A DNA stretch of 10,852 nt from an uncultured bacterium (GTDB lineage: Bacteria > Verrucomicrobiota > Kiritimatiellia > CAIKKV01), in assembly GCA_903828035.1 (NCBI GenBank), contig CAIKKV010000399.1:1-10852 (forward strand), given 5' to 3'. Positions 5,401-10,852 of the stretch are shown piece after piece. Below the pieces are notes generated by a model that saw nothing but the letters and a program-made list of their open reading frames with translations, did not search any database and was not told the origin of the DNA. Within the stretch, counting starts at the first letter, position 1. Each line of letters starts with the position of its first letter. Position numbers and translations under genes: made by a program.

Positions 5401-7497
5401 GACGCCGTGGCGGCGGCCATCCGGCTGAAAACGGGCGGCGACGCCATGGGTGCGGAAATGGCCGGCCGGCTTAATCCCATCCGAGGGCGCCGTTTCACCC
5501 CCGTGGCGCTCTGGTCCGGCACCTTGCGGACGGAGGCTGACGGCCGCGCTTCGGTTATCTTGCCGGTGCCGGAGTTTTCCGGTCAACTGCGGGTCACCGC
5601 GGTGGCGGCCGCTCCAGGGGGATTCGGGTACGCCGCCAAGCCCGTGGTGGTCCGACGCGATTGGGTGGTGCTGGCGGGGCTCCCCCGCGCGGCCTCCCCG
5701 GGCGACCAGGTGAGCATGCACTGCCAGGTGTTCAATGAAAGCCAGTCGGCCGGCGAAGCCGACCTCTCCGTGTCCGCGTCCGGCGCCATGACGGGAGGGG
5801 GCGCGCCCGTGCGTGTGGAGCTCAAGCCCGGCGAAAATAAGGAGGTCAATCTGCCGCTGAGGGCCTCCTCCGTGGGGATTGGCCAGGTCCAGTGGAGCGT
5901 TCATGCCGGAGACGACCAGTGGGTGGAAACGGTTGAGATTCCCGTGCATCCGCCCTGGCCCCGCGTGACGCTCGCCGGAATCGGCGCCCTGCCTTCGGAG
6001 CAGGTGGTGAAGCTGGAGTTCCCGGGCGAGTGGGTTTCAAATGTCGGGACCGGAAAGCTGGTCTGCTCCGGATCGCCGGGGCTGGAAAAGCTGGGCTCAT
6101 TGGACTTCCTGGATGAGTATCCGTATGGCTGCCTGGAGCAGACCTTGTCCAGGGCCTTTCCCTATCTGGTGGCGGCGGATCTGCTGGCCGCCGGGGAGAG
6201 CGGGTACCGGGATCCCGCCCTGATCGCGGAGCGGGTGAACGCCGGCATCCGCCGTGTCCTGGCCATGCAGACAGGCGGCGGCGGATTCTCGCTGTGGCCG
6301 CGCGAGGCCGAGGTGTACGACTGGGGAACGGCGTATGCGGTCCTGTTTCTGGCCAGGGCAAGGGACGCGGGGTATGCCGTTCCCGCGGAAGCCGTCGATC
6401 GCGCCTGCTCGTACCTGGAGCGTCAGCTGGCGGGGTGGCTGCGCGATCGGAAGCCGAGCGGATGGGCTTGCGCCGCCACCGCGTTGACCGCCCTGGGCTC
6501 TGCCGGCCGGCCCGATCAAGCCGCCCTGGCGCGGTTGATGCAGGAGAAGAACCTGGATCCGGACTGCCGGGCCTGGCTGATCCAGGCGCTCCTGGCTTCC
6601 GGCAGGCGCGCCGAGGCGGCGTCGAGTCTCGCGCGGGCGGGCGCCGAAGAGGCGGAGGTCTTTTCCCGGGACGTGGGCGATTCGCTGGCCTCATCGACAC
6701 GGACGGATGCCCTTCTGCTGGACGCCTGGCTGCAGGTTGATCCGGCGTCGCCCGCAGTGCCGGTATTGGCGGGCCGGCTGCTGGGGTCGCAGCGGACCGG
6801 CTCGTGGGCGACCACCCAGGATAACGCCTGGGCCCTGCTGGCGCTGGGGCGCTACGCCCGGCAAAAGCCCTCCGGCCGCGAATCGTGCCGCGGGCTCGTT
6901 GTGAGCGGCAATTTTCGCGAAACCTGGCGGATTTCCGAGACGAACGAACTGGGCTTTTCCGGGCCCGCCGGCCTGCAGCAGGTCACGCTTCGCAATACCG
7001 GCGAGAAGACGTTGTATTATGCCTGGACAGCGGCCGGGATTCCGAAAGGCGGCACGATTCCCGAAGAGGATCACGGCATGCGCATTCGCCGCCAGATCCT
7101 GGGCAGGGAGGGGAAGCCGCTCGACGGAATGACGTTCAAGAAGGGCGAGTTGGTCGTGGTCAAGCTGACGGTTGAGGGGATGACCCGCCCGCTGGATAAT
7201 GTGGTCGTGGAGGAGCCGCTCCCCGGAGGGCTGGAGTTTGAAAACCCGAACCTTCCCAATGGCTATGCCGCCTTCATCCCGGAGAATGAAGCCCGGCTTC
7301 CCGTCCGCTACCTGTCGTTGCGCGATGACCGCCTGATCGCCTTTTCCGGCGCTGTGGAAGGCGTGCGGCATCTCTACTACCTGGCGCGGGCCGTGACAGC
7401 GGGAAGCTATATCTGGCCGCCGGCGACCGCCTCCTGCATGTATGCCCCCGCCATTCACAGTCTGACCGGCTCCGGGCGGATAACCGTTGAGCCTTGA
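2401..7497 (+). CDS. Bacterial alpha-2-macroglobulin, thioester-containing lipoprotein (YfhM/ECAM type)
   Basis: This 1698-residue product matches the size of E. coli YfhM. Such proteins sit in the periplasm and are thought to trap proteases: cleavage of a bait region exposes a thioester that binds the attacker covalently. Residues 1-26 form a signal peptide with Arg4, a hydrophobic stretch and a weak lipobox (GTGC, Cys26; the -3 residue is Gly instead of Leu). Residues after Cys are Arg-Arg, which does not signal inner-membrane retention. Macroglobulin domains follow, including AFLYADRGIYRPGE (461-474), AVDEGILQLTGYG (959-971) and a likely bait segment (about 1001-1031) before RFTPVALWSG (1032-1041). 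The thioester motif is GCLEQ with Cys1244 and Gln1247, so the protein can form the bond. A helical thioester domain runs to about 1480 (DNAWALLALGRYA), and a C-terminal MG10-like domain ends with YAWTAAGIPKGG and AVTAGSYIWPPATASCMYAP. The ATGA overlap with rmuC and the 11-nt overlap with pbpC suggest an operon. The pairing with pbpC is the same as in E. coli yfhM-pbpC. Confidence 0.95.
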   Translation: MSGRMTGWGIAGLAALVALIAGGTGCRREAGPAQGVVLLRQSPLPGGALREREPVVWEWSDAMRLDAGAFESASGMVAVLPDLPGRIQWRAPSILSFVPDSPWPAASNVLIRVSLPSSLAGRPFTPATFRFQGMPPSAADAGMHIGSVEPEEERSSAALRVVFSQPPAPDWKRYVKIEPSTNLTWESGTGALARIRGLVPGRRVELTFMAGLPARNGSVLTQDLFMAIQVADLKTRLRFQDRGHYLSSAGSRKVALESINVKAVKVSVWKIYTNNISGFARSSSLYNDREGSGVWNQSESEGDEVTNRLVKVEPGRNQVRQTVLDLGELTGSAASGLYYVMAEDADETTHLAAHKMVVLTDLGLTVIRNEREVLVWAMSIGKGTPVAGVTVTALSAKNQLVASAVTDERGLALISRDPLPPLGIVTGEKGDAFAMIKLDEALVQGVVEDSGRGFLSSGYEAFLYADRGIYRPGESARIRAIVRGPLLACPTAFPVQLLVRRPDGLTAARLTALLSGAGTADFEWPCPPEALTGRYALELEAGGPGRSAGSLSLMVEDFVPPTLAVTLTGPAGRVSLAEPVTVSVKARYLFGSPAEGKRASLRARLGPAPFQSARFPDFVFGDPRQPPVWRTIECGEDLLDFEGRAEFAVPFPADLNPGAALSCTLAATVIEDSGRACPAVCTFPVDAKNRYIGLKSLAENASAGAPARFQAVRVDPSGAPAVEPAPLSWTLSRVTWIWREETDPESGSRFRFDPVKDLVREGSSVPASNGVAEIVWDHALEGEYELAVDTPSGAGASMSFYVSDGSGWGGTRFRQPDQVAVRFDKERYRAGEEAVVTLQAPFPGQALISLENSRLCETRVLAMTNTTLQLRVPVKPDYWPNLYVRAVVVRPQEGTLPDSGMTVVRATGVAAMKVGRPEKSFQVDLSVPERVKPASPLTVEVRVSDAEGHPVSCEVTVAAVDEGILQLTGYGSPDPLAFFSTSRGLFAWLYDGYALLLPDPDAVAAAIRLKTGGDAMGAEMAGRLNPIRGRRFTPVALWSGTLRTEADGRASVILPVPEFSGQLRVTAVAAAPGGFGYAAKPVVVRRDWVVLAGLPRAASPGDQVSMHCQVFNESQSAGEADLSVSASGAMTGGGAPVRVELKPGENKEVNLPLRASSVGIGQVQWSVHAGDDQWVETVEIPVHPPWPRVTLAGIGALPSEQVVKLEFPGEWVSNVGTGKLVCSGSPGLEKLGSLDFLDEYPYGCLEQTLSRAFPYLVAADLLAAGESGYRDPALIAERVNAGIRRVLAMQTGGGGFSLWPREAEVYDWGTAYAVLFLARARDAGYAVPAEAVDRACSYLERQLAGWLRDRKPSGWACAATALTALGSAGRPDQAALARLMQEKNLDPDCRAWLIQALLASGRRAEAASSLARAGAEEAEVFSRDVGDSLASSTRTDALLLDAWLQVDPASPAVPVLAGRLLGSQRTGSWATTQDNAWALLALGRYARQKPSGRESCRGLVVSGNFRETWRISETNELGFSGPAGLQQVTLRNTGEKTLYYAWTAAGIPKGGTIPEEDHGMRIRRQILGREGKPLDGMTFKKGELVVVKLTVEGMTRPLDNVVVEEPLPGGLEFENPNLPNGYAAFIPENEARLPVRYLSLRDDRLIAFSGAVEGVRHLYYLARAVTAGSYIWPPATASCMYAPAIHSLTGSGRITVEP
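7475..7480 (+). promoter_or_regulatory. pbpC: Candidate ribosome binding site for pbpC TTG start
   Basis: GGCGGA lies 6 nt before TTG 7487, inside the end of the macroglobulin gene. No ATG or GTG exists in the pbpC frame near the N-terminal membrane segment, so the TTG is the most likely start. Translation is probably coupled to termination at 7497. Confidence 0.4.
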
Positions 7498-9658
7498 GGC
7501 CAGGGGGCTCCGGAGGGGCCTGCGGCTCGCGGCATTCCTGCTGCTGGCCGCTTTCCTCGTCCTGGAGGCGGCGATCCGGTGGGCTCCTTTTCCCGGCGAC
7601 CGCTACCGCACCCGCTCGTCGGCTCTTCGCCTCACCGATCGGGAAGGGCGCCTTCTCCGGGTTGAGCGTGCCGCGGACGATCGGATTGCCTTTCCGGGAA
7701 ACGGCGGCGGCGAGGGCTGGCGCCGCTTGAAAGACGCGACCCTGGCGGCGGAGGATAAGCGGTTTTATGCGCATTCCGGGGTGGACGGCTGGTCGCTCAT
7801 CCGGGCGCTGGCGCAGAACCTGATACTCGGCCACATCCATTCCGGCGCGTCAACCATCACGACCCAGGTGGTGCGCATGATGGAGTCGGAAGGTCCCCGA
7901 ACCTGGAGCGTGAAGTGCCGCGAGGCCTTTCGCGCCCTCCAGTTGGAGCGTCGCCTGTCCAAGGCGGAAATCCTGGCGCTTTACCTGGACCACGCCCCTT
8001 TTGGCGGCAACGTGGAGGGCGTCCGGGCCGCCGCGCTGATCTATTTCGACCGCGAGCCCGAAGACTTGTCGCTGGCCGAGGCCGCCCTTCTGGCCGGGCT
8101 GCCGAACGCGCCGTCCCGCCTGCGGCCCGACCGTCATCCCGACCGCGCGCGAGTCCGCCGAAATACGGTGTTGGACCGCATGAGCCGGAATGGCTTCATC
8201 ACGCCCCCGGAGTGGCGCTCCGCCCGGGCGGAGCCGGTGCGGTGCCGGGCGGGCGGGCGGGCGTTTGACGCGCCCCATTTCTGCGACTGGCTGGCGGGCC
8301 AGGTCCCCGGCGGGGGCGAGCGGCGCGCCACGCTCGACCGGCGGATCCAGGCCCTGGCCGAGCGGGCGGTGCGCGAGCAGGCCGACCTGTGGCGCAGCCG
8401 GGACGCCTGGGGCGCCGCGGCGGTGGTGCTGGAGGTGGAGACGGGCGCCCTGCGGGCCCTCGTCGGATCTCCCGATTATAGGGACAGCCTCCACGCCGGC
8501 CAGGTCAACGGCGCCGCGTCGCCCCGCTCGCCGGGCTCGGCGCTGAAGCCGTTCCTGTACGCCCAGGCGTTCCACTCCGGCGCCGCCGTTCCCGAAACGA
8601 TCCTTCCCGACACGCCCCTGTCGTTCGGCCCCTACGCGCCCGTGAACTTTGACGGCGCCTGGCGCGGGACGGTGACCTGCCGGCAGGCGCTGGACCAATC
8701 GCTGAACGTCCCCGCCATGTGGCTGTGCCGCCGGATGGGGCTGGAGCCGTGGATTGAGCTCCTGGAGCAGGCGGGGCTGGCCGTGCGGGAGCCCGGGCAG
8801 CCGCCGCCCGGCCTGGGGGTGGTCATCGGCGATTGCCGCGTGCGGCTCCTGGACCTGTGCAACGCCTATGCGGCCCTGGCGCGGCTTGGAGTCTGGAAGC
8901 CGCTCCGGCGGCTGGAGACGGACCCGCTCGATCCCGGCCGCCGGATCCTGTCCCCGGAGGCCTGTTACCTGGTGGCGGACATCCTCAGCCAGGACAGCCG
9001 GCAGATGGCGTTTTACGGCCATTGCGGGGAGACGGCCCTGCCGCGGGTGGCGTGGAAAACAGGCACCTCGTCGGGCTACCGCGATGCCTGGTGCGTGGCC
9101 TGGACGCCCCGGTATGTGGTGGGCGTCTGGCTGGGCAAGCCCGATGGCCGGGGCGTGCAGGGGCTGACTGGCCAGGCGGCGGCAGTGCCGGCGGCGGCGG
9201 CCCTCGTGCGCGGCCTGTCGGCCGGGGAATCGGCCGGGTGGTATGAGCCCCCGCCGCGGCTGGTCCGGCGCGCCGAGTGTCCGGCCAGCGGGCAGCCGCC
9301 GGGGCATGAGTGTTCTGTTCCGGTCAGCGGCTGGGCGATCGCCGGGGTATCGGATCCGGCCCCCTGCCAGGCGCATCGGCCGGCGGTGGCGGTGGGCGGG
9401 GGCTCCGTGAAGATCCGGGAGCCGGTGGAGGGGCGGAGCTATCGACGCGCGCCAGGCTCCGCCGGAGGAGGGCTGATGTTAAGGGCGGAGACGGAGGGGA
9501 AGGGGGATCCGCTGTATTGGTTCGTCAACGGCTCTTATTTCGGCGTCGGGTCGGCGGATCACGAGTTGCTTCTGCCCTGGCCGGCGGCGGGTGAGCTGAC
9601 GATCAGTTGCTCCGATAGCCGCGGCCTCCGCGATGCCATTTCAATTCGGGTGGAATAA
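7487..9658 (+). CDS. pbpC: Penicillin-binding protein 1C (bifunctional glycosyltransferase/transpeptidase)
   Basis: The 723-residue product is a class A penicillin-binding protein of the PbpC type. It is anchored by one N-terminal membrane helix (about 12-30) with the rest periplasmic. The GT51 glycosyltransferase domain shows EDKRFYAHSGVD with catalytic Glu89, GASTITTQ and a LYLDHAPFGGNVEG segment. The transpeptidase domain has all three active-site motifs: SALK (Ser351, Lys354), SLN (405-407) and KTG (524-526). Beyond it is a Cys-containing linker (ECPASGQPPGHEC) and a small C-terminal beta domain, about 640-723 (LYWFVNGSYFGVGS), matching the BiPBP_C domain that marks PBP1C. The start is taken as TTG 7487, overlapping the macroglobulin gene by 11 nt; the protein would lack its basic N terminus and part of its membrane helix if translation began much later. 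PBP1C is usually non-essential and is linked to macroglobulins, perhaps for wall repair. A GGGC tandem repeat interrupts the region between the two catalytic domains (near residue 254) without breaking the frame. Confidence 0.95.
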   Translation: MSLEARGLRRGLRLAAFLLLAAFLVLEAAIRWAPFPGDRYRTRSSALRLTDREGRLLRVERAADDRIAFPGNGGGEGWRRLKDATLAAEDKRFYAHSGVDGWSLIRALAQNLILGHIHSGASTITTQVVRMMESEGPRTWSVKCREAFRALQLERRLSKAEILALYLDHAPFGGNVEGVRAAALIYFDREPEDLSLAEAALLAGLPNAPSRLRPDRHPDRARVRRNTVLDRMSRNGFITPPEWRSARAEPVRCRAGGRAFDAPHFCDWLAGQVPGGGERRATLDRRIQALAERAVREQADLWRSRDAWGAAAVVLEVETGALRALVGSPDYRDSLHAGQVNGAASPRSPGSALKPFLYAQAFHSGAAVPETILPDTPLSFGPYAPVNFDGAWRGTVTCRQALDQSLNVPAMWLCRRMGLEPWIELLEQAGLAVREPGQPPPGLGVVIGDCRVRLLDLCNAYAALARLGVWKPLRRLETDPLDPGRRILSPEACYLVADILSQDSRQMAFYGHCGETALPRVAWKTGTSSGYRDAWCVAWTPRYVVGVWLGKPDGRGVQGLTGQAAAVPAAAALVRGLSAGESAGWYEPPPRLVRRAECPASGQPPGHECSVPVSGWAIAGVSDPAPCQAHRPAVAVGGGSVKIREPVEGRSYRRAPGSAGGGLMLRAETEGKGDPLYWFVNGSYFGVGSADHELLLPWPAAGELTISCSDSRGLRDAISIRVE
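8247..8262 (+). repeat. Four tandem GGGC units / perfect G-quadruplex motif inside pbpC
   Basis: Four perfect GGGC copies run from 8247 to 8262 on the coding strand. The four GGG runs with one-base loops match the most stable class of parallel G-quadruplex motif. The unit length is not a multiple of three, so gain or loss of one copy would shift the pbpC frame after the glycosyltransferase domain and before the transpeptidase serine. In the present copy number the frame is intact (it encodes AGGRAF). Four copies is short for a hypervariable tract, so it may be only a product of high G+C. Confidence 0.6.
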
Positions 9659-9679
9659 CCGACAGGGTGAAATTTCAAC

Positions 9680-9711
9680 AAAAAAAAGGGGCGCCGTGAG
9701 GGCGCCCCTTT
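9680..9711. terminator. Bidirectional intrinsic terminator between pbpC and pckG
   Basis: A perfect 8-bp stem GGGGCGCC (9688-9695) pairs with GGCGCCCC (9701-9708) around a GTGAG loop, extendable by three A-T pairs. Eight A residues at 9680-9687 give an eight-base U tract on minus-strand transcripts, so it should stop pckG transcription well. In the + direction only TTT followed by GTCG is present, so termination of the rmuC-macroglobulin-pbpC transcript is probably weaker. It is placed between two convergent stop codons (9658 and 9729), as expected. Confidence 0.9.
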
Positions 9712-9726
9712 GTCGTCTGTATCGGC

Positions 9727-10852
9727 TTACGCCTTGTTCAGGCGGGCCTTGAGGCCTTCCAGCTCGGTCTTCAGCGCGTTCGGAAGCTTGGCGCCGTAGG
9801 TCTTGTAGGACTCTTCAACGCTGGCAATCTCGTTCAGCCAGCCGGCCTTGTCCACCTTGAGCAGCTCGGCCATGTCCGCGGCCGTCACCGTGGTGCCGGT
9901 CAGGTCGATGGCGCCGGGTGCGGGCAGGATGCCGATCGGGGTTTCCACCGACTTGGCGGTGCCCTCGATGCGCTCGCAGATCCACTTCAGCACGCGGCTG
10001 TTGTCGCCGTAGCCCGGCCAGAGCCACTTGCCTTCGGCCGTCTTGCGGAACCAGTTCACGAAGAAGACCTTCGGGAGCTTGGCCGGATTCGTGCGCAGGC
10101 CCATCGAGAGCCAGTGCAGGAGGTAATCGCCGACATGGTAGCCGCAGAACGGCAGCATGGCGAACGGATCGCGGCGGAGCACGCCGGCCTTGCCCAGGGC
10201 GGCGGCCGTGGTCTCGGAGCCGGCGGCGGATCCCATGAACACGCCGTGGTTCCAGGAGAAGGCTTCGTTGACCAGCGGAATGGTGCTGGGGCGGCGGCCG
10301 CCGAACAGGAAGGCGTCGATCGGCACGCCCGCGGGATCTTCCCACTCGGGGGCGATCACCGGGCACTGGCCGGCCGGAGCCGTGAAGCGGGCGTTCGGGT
10401 GGGCGGCCTTGACGGCCTTGCCATCCGCGTCCTTCATATCCGGCGTCCAGTCCTGGCCCTTCCAGTCGATCAGGTGCTTCGGCGCGGCCACGCCCATGTC
10501 TTCCCACCACACATCGCCGTCGTCGGTCAGGGCGACGTTCGTGAAGATCGTGTTCTTCGTGATGGTGTCCATGGCGTTCGGGTTGCTGGCGTAGGAGGTG
10601 CCCGGCGCAACGCCGAAGAAGCCGAACTCGGGATTGACCGCATAGAGGCGGCCGTCTTCGCCGATCCGCATCCAGGCGATATCGTCGCCGATGGTCTGCA
10701 CGGTCCACCCGGGGAGGGAGGGGCGCATCATGGCGAGGTTGGTCTTGCCGCAGGCGCTCGGGAAGGCGGCGGCCACGTAGTAGGCCTTCTTCTCGGGCGA
10801 GGTGAGCTTGAGGATGAGCATGTGCTCGGCCATCCAGCCTTCCTTGCGGGCC
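9727..10852 (-). CDS. pckG: Phosphoenolpyruvate carboxykinase (GTP), C-terminal portion (5' partial)
   Basis: The reading frame enters at the window's right edge ([14 protein letters not shown]) and ends at TAA 9729-9727, giving about 374 residues, or some 60% of a usual 600-residue GTP-PEPCK. The enzyme converts oxaloacetate and GTP to phosphoenolpyruvate, CO2 and GDP in the cytoplasm, at the start of gluconeogenesis, or runs in reverse for anaplerosis. Diagnostic GTP-type motifs are FPSACGKTN (10764-10738) with the P-loop and reactive cysteine, IGDDIAWM with the metal-binding Asp, [23 protein letters not shown]-like [20 protein letters not shown] and [13 protein letters not shown] for the guanine pocket. 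ATP-type PEPCK would show GLSGTGKT instead. In the guanine pocket GKWLWPGYG replaces the common GKFLWPGFG, which keeps aromatic residues. The internal ATG at 10833 is not the true start because the conserved residues continue upstream of it. It is convergent with pbpC and served by the strong terminator arm. Confidence 0.95.
   Translation of the reverse strand, partial: ARKEGWMAEHMLILKLTSPEKKAYYVAAAFPSACGKTNLAMMRPSLPGWTVQTIGDDIAWMRIGEDGRLYAVNPEFGFFGVAPGTSYASNPNAMDTITKNTIFTNVALTDDGDVWWEDMGVAAPKHLIDWKGQDWTPDMKDADGKAVKAAHPNARFTAPAGQCPVIAPEWEDPAGVPIDAFLFGGRRPSTIPLVNEAFSWNHGVFMGSAAGSETTAAALGKAGVLRRDPFAMLPFCGYHVGDYLLHWLSMGLRTNPAKLPKVFFVNWFRKTAEGKWLWPGYGDNSRVLKWICERIEGTAKSVETPIGILPAPGAIDLTGTTVTAADMAELLKVDKAGWLNEIASVEESYKTYGAKLPNALKTELEGLKARLNKA

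Noticed and set aside
7850..9376. 508-codon open frame on the - strand
   Set aside because: It is antisense to pbpC, whose catalytic motifs are all intact; the composition is typical of GC-rich shadows.
10831..10833. ATG at 10833 as the pckG start
   Set aside because: Conserved PEPCK residues (REGW-like ARKEGW) continue upstream to the window edge and the protein would lack its N-terminal 200 or so residues; the gene is cut by the window.

Overview
The window is about 10.9 kb of GC-rich bacterial chromosome, roughly two thirds G+C by eye. Coding is almost continuous, and no mobile element, tRNA, rRNA or CRISPR array is visible. Long open frames lie antisense to nearly every real gene, as expected when third codon positions are mostly G or C. 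The gene set (miaA, a PIG-L family deacetylase, rmuC, a thioester alpha-2-macroglobulin, pbpC, GTP-dependent pckG) indicates a Gram-negative, diderm bacterium: the macroglobulin looks like a lipoprotein and PBP1C is normally a partner for such periplasmic proteins. A member of the Planctomycetes-Verrucomicrobia-Kiritimatiellota group is my best guess from overall style and the 9-nt repeats. That placement is weak inference.

Layout. Positions 1-183 (+) hold the last 60 codons of miaA, whose tail is made of a 9-nt tandem repeat. Convergent with it, and only 3 nt away, is a complete PIG-L/LmbE-type deacetylase gene (187-1050, -) with a GTG start and a strong ribosome binding site. The 118-bp divergent gap (1051-1168) holds a plausible promoter for that gene and a second 9-nt repeat array. 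Next comes a tightly packed + strand run: rmuC (1169-2404), a 1698-residue bacterial alpha-2-macroglobulin (2401-7497) and pbpC (7487-9658). These overlap by 4 and 11 nt and look like one operon with translational coupling. A bidirectional hairpin terminator (9680-9711) separates pbpC from the convergent 3' portion of pckG (9727 to the window end, -), whose 5' end lies outside.

How the genes work together. The macroglobulin and PBP1C pair is a known partnership. The macroglobulin is thought to trap invading proteases in the periplasm through a bait region and a thioester, while PBP1C may repair the wall where the envelope was breached. The rmuC gene, a DNA recombination-limiting nuclease-like factor, heads the same run here, which may simply be operon packing. 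I see no wholly new system. The points most worth a second look are the paired 9-nt repeat arrays around the deacetylase gene, the GGGC tandem/G-quadruplex motif inside pbpC, and the altered metal-site motif of the deacetylase.
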